From: Marthasterias glacialis
Lineage: Eukaryota > Echinodermata > Asteroidea > Forcipulatida > Asteriidae
NCBI GenBank assembly: GCA_911728455.2
Contig: OU452231.1
Location: 19,053,838 to 19,117,837, forward strand
Length of the DNA stretch: 64,000 bases
Reading direction: 5' to 3'
The notes beneath the pieces were generated by a model, which made no database searches, had not been told where the DNA came from, and saw only the letters and a list, made by a program, of their open reading frames with translations. Below, piece after piece: positions 12,110 through 24,123 of the stretch (its first letter is position 1; the number at the start of each line of letters is the position of its first letter). Made by a program: the position numbers and the translations under genes.

Positions 12110-15100
12110 TTAGCTCGTTGTGACTTTCTGTTTTGACGTTGATGGTTGGTCTGTCTCCTGTTCATACTCAATCTCGACGTGCGCTCTCTTTCTTCTCAGT
12201 ATCTTCTTTGTCTTCTCATCATCATCAGAGGAGGAGCTACTGTCTTCATCGTCGTCACCTCCCTCTGCTCCAAGTCTGTCCATATCCTGAGCACAAAATA
12301 ACAAATATAAAAATTACAGACTTTCGGAATAGGTTGCAGCCTGTGTTAGCATTAGACAGCAAACACATTATAGGGGGCCACTTTGCATCTGTCACGTTAG
12401 CAGTTTTTCCAATGGTTGTAATTTTTTTTAAGTACCTGAAACCAGCCAAAAGTGTTTCAACATGTGAAAGGACATGAAAGCTTATACTGAAAATAATTTG
12501 AGTTTATTTATTTGATGTTTTTAGTTTCTTTTTTTGTAAATCACCCTCAAAATTTCATTAAAATTGGACGGAAAAATCTACCTGCATTTTCTGTCTATTT
12601 TTTAAATGAAATTTGTGAGTAGTTAAAAAATTTGCAATCCTATTCAACTCAAACTACTTTCAGTATTACGCCTGCGTGTCCCTTCACATGTTGAAACATT
12701 TTTGGGTGGTTCTAGATACTTACAAAAATTACAGCAATTAGAAAAACTACTAATGTGACGGTAGAAAAGTGTTCCCTCTATTTTGTTTCCTTTCATTGTG
12801 GCTTTGGAGCCAAGTCTCAAGTCCCTCTTAAGTTAAGTCTCAAGTAGTCGCCACAGTCAAATCTCAATTGTATGAGGTTTTTTTTCCTCCTGAAAACCAT
12901 CAGGGCATACTGATCGAAAAGTCAAGTTTTTGCACATCAGTTTTTTCAAAACCACAACAACTCATTTATTAAAGAGATAATTACCACAGACAATGTATTC
13001 CCACCATGCAAGTTTAAATTCCTGTATTGTACAAAGGTACCAAGTCTAGGCCAAGTGGACCACCTTCCAAGGCAGAAAGATGACTAAAGGATAAGCTTCC
13101 TTATATCCACCTTCAATGATGCAATTTGGCAATCTGTGTATCCTAGCGACAGTCCTCACCTCAAAATCACTCAGATCACTCTCTTCAAAATCTTCGTCTG
13201 CCACGTACTCAACTTCGTCCTCTCCCTCTTCCTGAAAGAAATAAAGAGAATTTATAAAATATATATAAATATTTGAGCATTCTCCCTCTACAATTGTCAG
13301 TTAGTTGGCAAATTGCCAATTAACCAGCTGCTGATGGGAATCTTCCAATTTCTCCCATCCAGCCTGACAGGATTATTTTCTCAGAATTGACGGACTCATT
13401 TTTCTTTGAGAGTACTGCAGGCACAAAGAACCTCAACTTGAAAAAGCCAAGAGAAATAAGATTGTTTAAAGCACCGGGATTTTTGCTTTCTCTATTGAGA
13501 AAATGTCAGATACATGCACTGTGAATTGCAAAACCACACCATGAGCTACTGCTAAGGATTGGTACTAAATCAGGAACCGAGGCTGGATCCACTTTATCTC
13601 CATTAAGCCAAAGTACAATGAACAATGGTGGACTCCTCTTCTTGGAACAAAAGGACAAAGGTCTGTAATCGGGGACTACACAATAACCCCCACATAATGG
13701 TAAAAAATTTGTGAAATATTAAGGACCATGTTTCCTCTCTATTATTATTATTGTTATTATTTTTATGTAAATAATTGTTGTTAACCTCTTCCTCCTCCTC
13801 ATCTTCTCTTTCATCCTCGTCATCTTTCTCTTCATCTTCTTCTTCTAAAGCTCTGTCAAAAGCAGTCACTGGGAAGTTATAAATGTCACCATACTGCAAG
13901 AAAAACACAACACCATGAAAAACCAACAGTAACCTGAGCTGTGAACTAAAGACCAGACCTCTATAAATCATAAAGGACTACAATTTAGATTAAAGGGGCT
14001 GTGTCGTCATGACTGTAGCAGGCCTGTGGCTGTGCATGGAAAGATGAACTCTCACCCAGAAACTCCATACACGCGTGCTTGAGATCAAATTACAAAGGGT
14101 GCCGTCTTTGTAAGCCTGTGAAATAACCGCCGGCGCGCACCTGCTCGTAGTAACTGGGTCGTTCAATTTAGTGCTATAATCATGACCACACAGCCTCTTT
14201 AAGACAATTTGTCAATATTGCCATGGTAATCTGTATTGTGACATCACATTTCGTGTGGACAATATTGACTGATTCATGAGTCTTACTGAAGAATTTTTAC
14301 CAATCTTTGTATTCCTTGAATACAAAGATTTTATACGCATGGAATCCTGTTAGTACTGAGGAGTCTGCATGTGCAACTAATACATGTGCAACATGTGCAA
14401 CGACTTAAATCCATCAGGTAATCAGACAAATTGTGTCTGTTTACTTTCTAGTAAGTTTTTCTTTCTCGAAGTCTTCTCTCCCTCCGTGTGCTTGATGTTC
14501 CTTGAGTCTGGTAGGAAGATTACACCTGGTTTCTATACCCGCAGTTCCCCATCCCTCTTAGGCCCCTCCCCCCTCGCAACCACCCACGCCCAACTGATAT
14601 TGACAATGAAAAACAAAAACCTTACGGCCATGTCACACGGGCAATTTACAGGTAACTAGTTCCAGGCAATCTCCAATAAGAGAACTCATTCACATTTCAC
14701 TTTTCTCATTATTTTTTAGGGGATAGTGAGTTACAGCTAGAAGATTGTTTCCTGTGCTGCCAAAGTTTTCTTTTTGCATACAGTGCAGTTGGTTGCCTCC
14801 AAGTTGCCTGGAAAAATTGCCGTGTGACACAGCCTTTACATTGAATAGCAAGCCTTCGTCTCCATTAGGGCCAGTGGATGAAATGAAGGTTGAATCTTTC
14901 TTGTTATAAACAACTACCGTTCTACAAATATTAATACTAATGTTCGCAATTCTTACAGTTCCTTTTTTAAGTCGCTCCAGAAGCTCCTTCTCAATGGCAT
15001 TATCAAGCCTTGCAGCTATTAAAGCTTTGTCTTCCCTTCGCCTCTCACGACGTTCTACTTTCCTATTGAGGGGAACTAGTTTTTTCCTGAAAATTGAAAA

Positions 15101-18100
15101 ATAAGAAGAAAGTATGAGGCAAGGTTGATAAAAATAGTTAGAGGTGCCGTCTCCTTGCAGTTTATCAAAAAGATTAGTTTACCTTTGACCTTCTCAAGAT
15201 TTAGCTGCATAATGACCGTGTGTATCAAATTTTGAGGCAACTAAAGGAGCATCTCAAAGTCAGAACGATGGGAACGTTCTAATAGACCGATCCATTAAGC
15301 CCGTCCCCTTACGTGTTGACAAATCACAGCTTTGGCTATGAAAGTCTGACAAAAGTCCTACACAATCAAATCCTGTTGGACAATGTAAACGCGTGTGTAC
15401 ATACTTACAGCGTGCGTGTTCATGTCGTGCAGTTGGGTATTCAAGAGACGCATACATGTATTATGCTGCCCATGGGTACAGTGGTGATGTGGCCAATGCT
15501 GTGATTGGTCAATATTTATGTTAGGGGGCGGGGCTTAATGGATCAGTCTATTGGATAGGTTACGTATTCCAGTGGGCATACATGGACAGCTCTTTTGGAC
15601 CGCTGGAACATTCTGTTGGAACAGTCCATGGATTGCGGGCATAGCCTATGGGACAGTTCTTTCGCGCCTTGAACATGCCCAGCTTTTGAAATGCTCCGTA
15701 AGTATTATTTGCTTGCTATGGATTACTTTTGTTGCACAATAAGCAGCTACAAGGTGTGAATTTAATGCATAGGGTTGTGTTGAAAAGGATCGCACAATTT
15801 CCCAGATTGTGTCAAATGGTCAAATCAACCCCTGTATTTTTCTTTCTTTTTTAGCCATTTAGCCACAAATACTCACTAAGTATTTACATATAATGAATTT
15901 TTAAGAAAATAAAACCTGGCAAACAGTTCTCTAGAAAACACAAAACTATGCATATAACAACAACATATGACGTAATTCTGGGACCAGTGTATGAACAAAA
16001 CCCAAATTCATTGTTCTAACATCAAAAGCATTTTCAAAATGAAAAATAGAAAGAAAATAACTAGATGCATGAAATAAAAAGATAATTTAGTTAAATCCAT
16101 CAGTAGGTTCTCTTTCTAAACATTGTTAACATGAACAATTTTGTCGTGTCAGTGCAACAAAGTCATATCTCCAAAAGTGAAACGCAAGTTTTTGAATGAA
16201 AAAAGGTTGTATCTCGCATGAAATAACCCGGATGTACACACAAAGTCAACGGTTGCCGAGATACGACGTTGTTGCACGGAGCGCTTTCACACGAGTTACG
16301 ACTTTATCGCATGGAGTTAAGGCCTTGTTGTACCGAGACGATGAATTACTCACTGTCTTTTTAGGGTAAGTTTCCTCATGCGTATCAGATACTGCGTAAT
16401 CTTTGTGAAGCGCTGTTTACATTTGTGTTGGATGAAGCCCGGCCAGTAGATGAGGTGAGTGTTAATCTGTTGGAGGGCCTTCTCATAGTTCCTGGACAGT
16501 TTCACCTTCTCCCACATCCTGTCGGGGAAGGCTGCTCGCTCAATGGTCTTCATGTACAGGAAGCACACACCTGAGATTGCATGGAAGAACAATTCCAAAG
16601 AACAGGTACAACTTAAAGAACCCATGAAATGTAATTTTTGTAATGCAGTCCTTGGAAATGCACCTTTGTGTCCCATTCATGCAATTTAACCTTATTTTCA
16701 GTTTTCATTTTGCCATTTTCAAGAGTATTTTTGTGCCTTTTTGATTTTTATGCTAAGGCAAATTTCCATATACATAAGCAAAAGTGTGATATCAGTTGAC
16801 AGAATTCAGGATATTTTGCTGTCGAAAACTTTCTTTTTATTTAGTGATTCGTTGTTGTGTCAGTTCATGGCAGTAAGGCAATGAGCAAACTCTTCCCACA
16901 AATACTTTCAATAAGTAAATTTGGGGGTTCAAAATTTCATGAAATCAACAGAAAACCAGTGCCTCCCTGAAATGATGTCACGGCAATAGCGCCCTCAATT
17001 GTTCGGAAAGGCATGGAAGTTTTTTAATGTTTAAAGAAATGCACTTTTCAATGAAATCAACCAAAAAGAGATGCAAATTATTTTTCATACACTTAAGGAG
17101 ACGATTTTTACAGCCCACAACAAACGCTTTTTACAGCCCACAACAAACGCTTTTTACAGCCCACAAGGGCACAATCCGTAGGCAACATGTCTCTTTAACA
17201 GTTAATTGCGTACCATTCTCTTCTCTGATCGTTGCATACTGGCTGTTGGCTAGCGGGCAGGATGATCTGTTACAGAGACCCGTCAAGTTGTATTCATTGC
17301 GACAGAATTGATGTGTCTTAGCGTTGACTTTGTAGGAGCAAAATGTTGTTTTGATAATACTCCATATCACCTGCAACAACAAACAATTACAGTTTATTAT
17401 GAAAATAATTTGCTATTCGATAGAGAAGGGAAGTGGTTGTGGTAACTGTTCCAAGGGGGCCTTTGACCCCGATGGGACCTCGGGCTGGGTGCCTGCTTCC
17501 CTTTCCTCGGACTTGTGACCCTCGTCTCCACGAACCTCATAGAGTGACATGTACAAAATCCTATTCGAAACTTTCTGCCCTTCACGTTTACATGGCTACA
17601 GTTCTTTTTTGAAATCAGATCTCGCCCAAATTAGGCTCTATGTGTTCTTTGAACTCTCGTTGAGCGTTGCACAGGTCCAGAAAATCCACTCCGCAAACTA
17701 AAAGTTGTTAAAAAGTGATAAATTCTAACCGTAATTCAGATCCCATTCAAACAGTGTTACAACAAATATGGCAGTGGAGTTGCTTTTTCCAAGCGTAGCA
17801 AACAGCCGTAGGAAAAACATTTGACAGCGCACGCACATGGCCGGACAGCTCAAGAAAAATTGCCGACCGCTGTAATACGATATTATTAGGCAAGGTTTGT
17901 TATATACAAAACCAAAATGGAGTTCAATGTCGTATTACAGCGGTTTGCAAACTTTCTTGAGCTGTCCGACCATGTGCGTGCGCTGTCAAATGTTTTTCCT
18001 ACGGCTGTTTGCTGCGCTTGCAAAAAGTCTACCAAACAAACTGGTACGCAGTGTGCAGCTGCGCTGGTCCTGGACAACTTCGGGCTGGTTTTGTACACAA

Positions 18101-20386
18101 ATCATGCAACTCCACCGCCATATTTGTTGTAACACTGTTTGAATGGGATCTGAATTATGGTGAAAATTTATCACTTTTGAACAATTTTTAGTTTGCGAAG
18201 TGGATTTTCTGGACCCGTGCAACGCTCAATGAGAGTTCAAAGAACACAAAGAGCCTAATTTTGGCGAGATCTGATTTCAAAAAAGAACTGTAGCCATGTT
18301 TCAGAATGGAGTCAGAAAAAGTGCAAGTACCAGACTATGAATATTTGCCCTTAATACGGTTAGTAACTTCAACAGCCGAAGAACCGGAGGGAAGCTAACA
18401 GGTACGTGGACACATTTACTAGTTCTTAGTTGGTTAAAATCCAGCGCCGCACCCGTTAGGTTTCGGTGCGGCGGATTGGGGGACGAGCTGCACAAAAGAT
18501 AGGCTTGGACTACTCCTAGAACTTTGAGGTTCGTTCCGCTATCTTCTCCACGAGCCTCATAGAGTGACATGTACAAAATCCTATTCGAAACTTTCTGCCC
18601 TTCACATTTACATGGCTACAGTTCTTTTTTGTAATCAGATCTCGCCAAAACTAGGCTCTATGTGTTCTTTCAACTCTCATCGAGCGTTGCACGGGTCCAG
18701 ATAAATTCTCACCGTAACTCAGATCCCATTCAAACAATAATGCAACAAATATGGCGGCCGGAGTTGCAAAATTAACTGGTATGCTGCTGTGCGGTGCGCT
18801 GGTCCTATGGGCTGGTTCCGCGTACCAGTTAATTTTGCAGCTCCGGCCGCCATATTTGTTGCATTATTGTTTGAATGGGATCTGAGTTACGGTGAGAATT
18901 TATCCCTTTTTAACAACGTTTAGTTTGCGGAGTGGATTTTCTGGACCCGTGCAACGCTCGATGAGAGTTGAAAGAACACATAGAGCCTAGTTTTGGCGAG
19001 ATCTGATTACAAAAAAGAACTGTAGCCATGTAAGGCCAAATAAAAAAAAATACCAGTTGATCGTCCGGGTTTTTTCAAAATGAGGAGGATGCGGGCCTTT
19101 TTATTTTTTATTTATTATTTTTTTTCCAAGATGGCCGCCAAGCATTTTAATTAAAAAAACCCACAAATTTTTCAGTTTAAAATCACCGCTTTACCTGTGG
19201 TATATCCGTTTGCTGATCCCATGTGTGGCGATTTAAATGCGTGGGTCAGCAGCAGCAACGCGGCAGTGACGCGTGACGACCAACTCGACACACAAATGCT
19301 ATTGATAAACAATCGGTCAAATCAACTCGACCAAATTTAAAACCGCAAGATAATCGGTCGAGTTGTCTCAACAGTCGAGTTGAACTGTCATCGTAACCAC
19401 GGAGCTCAACCCCATTCCCAGAGGTGATCGATCTCGCCATGCCATTCTATACGGCGTGCTCAGCTCCCATGGAAGCAAGGCTGCTTTGTATGGCCGTGCA
19501 CGGTGCACCACCGTGTGAGCCATGCCGCCCGCCGCCTGCATGCGTCGATCTGATCCTGCATGCAGCGGCTGGTGTAGCATGCAGTCCAACGATCGTTAGT
19601 CGGAAGTCCCCCCGCGCACAAAATGCGGTTTCTGTTTCCCAGACCCACGTTTTGTTGTTTCAAATTTTCAAAGATCGGTAAGTAAAAACTAAGTATAAAG
19701 TGAAAAAAATTTTTTTTTTTAAATTTATACCAAGGATGGATTAAAAATTCATACAAGTTTTGTCTTTTTGAGGAAAAAAATCGAAAATAAAAAATAGTAA
19801 AAAAAAGGATGCGGCCTCAAAAAAGGATGCGGGCGGGGACGATCAACTGGTATTTTTTTTTATTTGGCCTAAATGTGAAGGGCAGAAAGTTTCGAATAGG
19901 ATTTTGTACATGTCACTCTATGAGGCTCGTGGAGACGATAGCGGAACGAACCTCATAGTTCTAGGAGTAGGCTAGGATGTGTGGCTAAGGATTCAACCGA
20001 TGTCAAAAATCCTTGCCACAATAGTGGGGCTACCCCAGTTACTGCACTGGCAATGACTGGGTCTAGCTCATAGCTGTAGCTGTTGTCTTTTATTACAATA
20101 CAATTTACAGACTTAGCTTGCGTAATGTGTAATTTCAGTGAGCTCCAACTCTTGTCAACTTTCCATAAATACCAATCCTAATCCTATACTTCGTGTTTTA
20201 ATTATTCAACCATCCATAAATAAACTTGATTGTAACTCAGTTCGTACACATGCGATGCCAGCATAGAGCATGGCATGTCGGATTTGCACTCAAACGTGTC
20301 CGGAATCTGGACACTTTATTAAAATCCTGGATTTTGTGAAGAACAAATAAGGCAATAAACAATAAACTTACATCGTCGTGCTGCAT
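12110..20386 (-). CDS. MAK16: MAK16, 60S ribosome biogenesis factor (7 coding exons)
   Basis: Coding exons, 5' to 3' on the minus strand: 20386-20372, 17370-17214, 16570-16354, 15086-14957, 13893-13786, 13231-13160, 12286-12110. All junctions are GT-AG and phases agree, giving 291 aa, close to the usual metazoan length of about 300. The start MQHDD with the V-I-W motif in exon 2 is the family's N-terminus. Exon 2 has the conserved Cys-rich block ([20 protein letters not shown]) and exon 3 the basic block [15 protein letters not shown] with KLTLKRQ, all hallmarks of Mak16. The tail is acidic (exons 5-7) and ends in VEIEYEQET. The protein is a nucleolar pre-60S assembly factor. Oddities: the first coding exon is only 15 nt, and intron 1 (3.0 kb) is mostly foldback repeats. 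Identification is firm. Confidence 0.95.
13994..14198. mobile_element. 205-bp MITE flanked by TTAA duplications
   Basis: The element has terminal inverted repeats of about 30 bp (left AGGGGCTGTGTCGTCATGAC; the right end is its imperfect complement) and is bordered on both sides by TTAA (13990-13993 and 14199-14202). A TTAA target duplication is typical of piggyBac-type transposons. It has no coding capacity. Related sequence occurs at 20570-20830 and, truncated, at 33049-33165. It lies in MAK16 intron 4. Confidence 0.65.
15281..15552. mobile_element. MITE with about 28-bp terminal inverted repeats
   Basis: The left end reads AATAGACCGATCCATTAAGC and the right end is its near-perfect complement, GCTTAATGGATCAGTCTATT. 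The interior has no coding frame. A diverged copy is at 10742-10985. It sits in MAK16 intron 3, about 195 bases upstream (in transcript terms) of exon 4. Confidence 0.75.
17521..18300. repeat. Long palindrome, copy A, in MAK16 intron 1
   Basis: The left arm (about 17571-17886) reappears reverse-complemented at about 17932-18297: for example CGCCCAAATTAGGCTCTATG on the left against CATAGAGC-type complements on the right, and ACAGCGCACGCACATGGCCG against its complement at about 17960-17985. The centre is near 17910. The left edge (TCATAGAGTGACATGTACAA) is also the edge of copy B at 18505-19975, so both belong to one foldback family. The right outer arm of copy A is missing. The frames it contains are mirror-image artefacts. 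Confidence 0.75.
18505..19975. repeat. Long palindrome, copy B, interrupted by a later insertion
   Basis: The left end (TTGGACTACTCCTAGAAC, then TTCCGCTATCTTCTCC) is matched in reverse complement at about 19930-19972. Inner arms with GCCGGAGTTGCAAAATTAAC and its complement meet near 18805. The right arm is split at 19031-19872 by the element listed next; removing that element and one TAA restores continuity (GCCATGTAA joined to ATGTGAAG, as in the left arm). No protein is encoded. Confidence 0.75.
19034..19869. mobile_element. 836-bp non-autonomous DNA transposon with TAA target duplication
   Basis: Terminal inverted repeats begin GGCCAAATAAAAAAAAATAC on the left, and the right end is its complement; inner repeat words (CCAGTTGATCGTCC, GGATGCGGGC) extend the match. 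TAA flanks both ends (19031-19033, 19870-19872), and the empty site is visible in the mirror arm of the host palindrome, which confirms the insertion. A TAA duplication is typical of PIF/Harbinger elements. No transposase is seen, so it is a MITE or deletion derivative. Confidence 0.75.
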
Positions 20387-20497
20387 TGTAAGTAGATTTG
20401 AGTTAAATACAAACAAATTGCTTTTGTCTTCATACAGAATGTCAAAAATAATCCAAGTTTCCACGTCTACAGTCTCAGGACTCAATCTTCTCAGTCT

Positions 20498-20503
20498 CAC
20501 GTG
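20498..20503. promoter_or_regulatory. CACGTG E-box upstream of MAK16
   Basis: A canonical E-box lies about 115 bases upstream of the MAK16 start codon. E-boxes of this form bind MYC/MAX and USF proteins, and ribosome-biogenesis genes are frequent MYC targets in animals. A six-base match is weak evidence, so the role is inferred. Confidence 0.3.
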
Positions 20504-20569
20504 TATAGCTGTCCTTTAATTAACCGATTGAGGGCGCTCTTCAGCTTTAAGGGGCCGCTCTATTCCACA

Positions 20570-20830
20570 TTATCAACCTGGCTGTGTGTCGTCATGATTA
20601 TAGTAGGCATGTGTCTGTGTATTGAAAGATGAACGCCACCCCCGCCCCCTCACCTCAGATACTGCACATGTGCGCGATTGGGGTCAAATCACAAAGGGTG
20701 CCGTCCATTAATTAATACTGTAATAATGAAGATCAAAGGTGCCGTCTTTGTTAAGCTTTGATATGACCACCGGCGCGCACGCGCGAGTAGTAACTTGGTT
20801 ATTCCATTTACTGCTATAGTTTCATTATAC
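20570..20830. mobile_element. Diverged copy of the TTAA-flanked MITE family
   Basis: Shares GGCTGTGTGTCGTCATGATT at its left, the central words CAAATCACAAAGGGTGCCGTC and CCGGCGCGCAC, and a degenerate right end (CTGCTATAGTTTCAT) with the element at 13994-14198. It has extra duplicated sequence around AAGGTGCCGTC in the middle. Non-coding. Confidence 0.55.
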
Positions 20831-21959
20831 TAAAGCTGATGTGTGTGGATGAAAAATGTCCCTTTTTAATTTATTTTTCACTTTCATTTCAAAATGTTGC
20901 ATTGACTTAAAGATGTATTAAATGTTATCTAGATCGTTTACTGGAATTAATTATCAAATTTGAAGAGAAAAGGAATCATGTCAAAAACAGTGAAAGTAAA
21001 CAAGGCAAAACACCAAAGATTTAGTCCCCCTTTTTTAACCCCCTTCATTACAAACAAATTAATATAATGAAACTGTTTTATGATATAATTTTGTGTGACT
21101 ATGAAGAGAGTTTGTGCTTGGTCTTGCACATGTACACCACTTCGTTTCTCCTGCCAATATTCAATGTAGACTTTTAAAGCTTTGGTAAAATACAAAGGTT
21201 ACTTCCTCATGAGTTTAACCAACGCCTTTCCTTTAATAGCAGCTTTATCTGAGCTGCAGACGTTGTTTTATAATTTTGAATGCCGTTATAAACATTGTTA
21301 CCTTGTTTATGGTTTAAAGGATTCAATAACACAAATACAGGATTTGTCTTTTTAATTTTAACAAGTTTGTGAATAAAAGAATTCATTTAATATCAGCACT
21401 ATATTCATCTAGAATTTCAAAGATGCTTTTCTATCGAATAGAGCATTGAGGCATTGAGATGAGGCATTCTTCAGGGATGATAAATTTCAGACTTATTAAC
21501 ATCTGTCTGCCGACAAAGGGGGCTGTTATTTTCTTCAGATTTAAATAAACAGTAATGCCAGTTTCCAGGCAACAGCCTGAATTCAGGCTTTTTCTTGTAA
21601 AATACAGACCGAGTTCAGAGTTTTTCATGGATAATGAGGGTGTCTATGCATGACTTTCAGGCTCTTGACAAATTTGTGACTGGCATCCCTGAAATAAATC
21701 TTGCTCATTGATTTACATCTCCAGCTTTAAGGATACTGTTCCCAGGAAGCTTTTTTAAATCTATAATTCCAGAGGTTTGAGGTGACAAAGTGTGGATTTA
21801 CATCCAGGATTTCATCCACCTATAACAGGTTCCATGAAACTTATGATGTTTTGGGGGCTTATTCGCTGAACTCATTCCGTAATCAGATTTCACCTGCTTT
21901 AGTCTTTAGCAATACCTGATGATGTTATTATCATAATTATTAATTATTTCATTATTTAG

Positions 21960-22113
21960 ATTTATGTATCAATATTTATACAATTTTTGCTTTTATATTG
22001 TTGTTCTTGTAATTGTATTTATTTACTTGATTATTTATTTACTTCTTGATTTCTTTATTAAAAAAAAAAATATTTACTTGTTTATTTATGTACTTATGTA
22101 TTTATTTATCTAT

Positions 22114-22153
<40 letters not shown>

Positions 22154-22225
22154 TTCTTTATTTATTTATATATTTAATTATTTCTTTATTTCTTTCTTTC
22201 TTTATTTATATATTATATTAAACTT
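21960..22225. repeat. AT-rich low-complexity block with (ATCT)n microsatellite
   Basis: Runs of TTTA and TTTC units surround a clean ATCT array at about 22107-22155. The open frame through it is a low-complexity artefact made almost only of Ile, Leu, Tyr and Phe. Confidence 0.9.
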
Positions 22226-22921
22226 CAATTCTTAACAGTTGTGTATTTTTTATGTATCTATATTAATAAATATGAAGATTCAGTAATCTTTCTTTACCCT
22301 TTCTTGTAGTAGGCAGTTCTTCTGCTGTTGGTTTGGACAATAAAATACAAAATTTAAAATATAAGTTACTGGAATGTGGAATCACCATCGCTCCAACATA
22401 AAATTACAGATCTTAGTTTCAGACTTTTTGGTCAGCAATGACTCTTACCCCTCCATTTACTGTAATTGCAAAGAAAAAGTTCAACAACATGGGGTCACTG
22501 TCTTAAGTGCGCATGCGCTACGTACGTCACAAACCAACTACTTATTCATTGGTCCTTGATGAAACTTGGTCAGGATTGCTTCTTCCTTGGGATGGGATTT
22601 AAAGCCCAAGTCCAGTGTGTTGCGTAATGCATAATCAAAGAACCCATAAAGAGGCTCGCCCAGGTGTTTTTGTGACATGGTTGGCTGCAGATTACACTGC
22701 AGCACCTTTGTAACTCCTTGCAATTAGTCACTATCATTATAAATGGATCTCATAATTCAAAATCACACTGCATACTGGTCATAAAAATATAATAAGCACT
22801 TTGAACATCCGTAGGAAGCACTATTGAAAACTTGTAGAATTGTTACAGAAAGCAGCACTATGACATTGGATCCAGACCCTCATGTTGTAATAAACAAAAT
22901 TTACTTTTCCAACAAAATAAG

Positions 22922-23064
22922 CCACAGGAGACTTTGGAACACTAGGTGGCAGCAGACTTACAAGGTAAATTACCGTTGTTTGTGTAATTCTGAGCATGCG
23001 CACATATTCGAGAACAATGAATGTAAGTCTGCTGCCACATAGTGTCCTCAAAAGTCTCCCACTG
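22922..23064. mobile_element. CTCF-like palindromic MITE, copy 1
   Basis: The left arm (GAGACTTTGGAACACTAGGT, then GGCAGCAGACTTAC) returns inverted at the right (GTAAGTCTGCTGCCACATAG, then AAAGTCTCCC). Each arm contains a CTCF-type core: 22939-22952 on the plus strand (ACACTAGGTGGCAG) and 23032-23045 on the minus strand (ACACTATGTGGCAG). No coding capacity. Other copies: 31873-32014, 39130-39299, and a decayed piece at 55451-55512. Confidence 0.75.
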
Positions 23065-24123
23065 GTTTTAATATAAGTTTACACTGTGCCTACAGATGAA
23101 GAAACACAATCCACAGCAATGATTCAAATTTGCAGACAAAATTTTGCAGACTATAAAACATTAGCTCTTTATTGGCTTTTGTTATCTGGGGCAATTATGC
23201 CTAACATATAACTGCTCCCAATAAAGGTATGCCTTTTGATTTATTTTTATATACACATTTAACAACTACAATTATACAGTCAGCAGACATAACAATTAAT
23301 CTTTCTTTCACAACTTTTGCCTCCCCCCACCACAAAAAAGGCAGAGGGCATCCCAAAGAACGAGGACTACAAATGTGTACCTTATTCTGATAAAATAATA
23401 GCACTAGTGCAAACATTTACAGGGTCCACAGTTTGAATTGAACCGTATATACAAAGCCATCCCCATTTAAACATAAAATGAAGATTTTTTTGTTGTTGTG
23501 GGAGGGGGGGGGGGCATAGCGATACATCTATAGACCATGTAACCTGTGACTATGTTTACAAAAGAGCCACAGAGCCTGGACTTCCTGCAGGCACGATTTG
23601 GACACAGCCCCATGAGAGAAAACATAAAGTCTTGTATTTTATGGAGGTTGCACTATCTGATTTTTATCACCTTTTGATATGAAGAACAGGGGCATCATCT
23701 CAAAACTGGTTCAGCTGTTAATTTTTTTTAATAACTCTTGAATTTATGACACAAAATGTCAAATTTTCCATATGACCAGCTGCTGGAAATGCCCTGAAAT
23801 GAACAAGGTCACTCTTTTTGTAAACAAAGGTCACATGGTCTATAGAGTAGCACAGTAAAGTGATGACACAGCCAGCTGTTTTTTAATTTGTTTTTACAAT
23901 CATTTGAAAATGGCAGAAGCTGAAATTAAAAAAATAATTGGATTCTTATTCATCGATGATTAAAGTTGTGATACAACCATCATGTTTTAGAGATGGGTTA
24001 ATTATCCAGTGCAAAACTCCCATATCTGAAATTAGATTCGAAGGAAAAATGATCTGATCATCGGTAAACACGGTGCCCAAACTGTACAAATTCAACCAAA
24101 TAAAAATGGCGATAGATAATTTT

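Larger units (their letters stand above)
20387..24123. other. Intergenic region between MAK16 and CFAP99
   Basis: Holds the MAK16 promoter side (an E-box is listed separately), a diverged copy of the TTAA-flanked MITE (about 20570-20830), an AT-rich microsatellite block (21960-22225), the first CTCF-like palindromic element (22922-23064) and, towards 24123, the CFAP99 3' untranslated region. A TTTAAT at 23882-23887 reads ATTAAA on the minus strand about 240 bases past the CFAP99 stop and could be its poly(A) signal. No exon is visible. Confidence 0.5.

Noticed and set aside
17897..18222. Several overlapping frames with protein-like sequence near the centre of a palindrome
   Set aside because: They are mirror images of each other within an inverted repeat; the Cys-rich look comes from the repeat arms.
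21964..22221. 85-codon frame of Ile, Leu, Tyr and Phe
   Set aside because: Translation of a TTTA/ATCT microsatellite.
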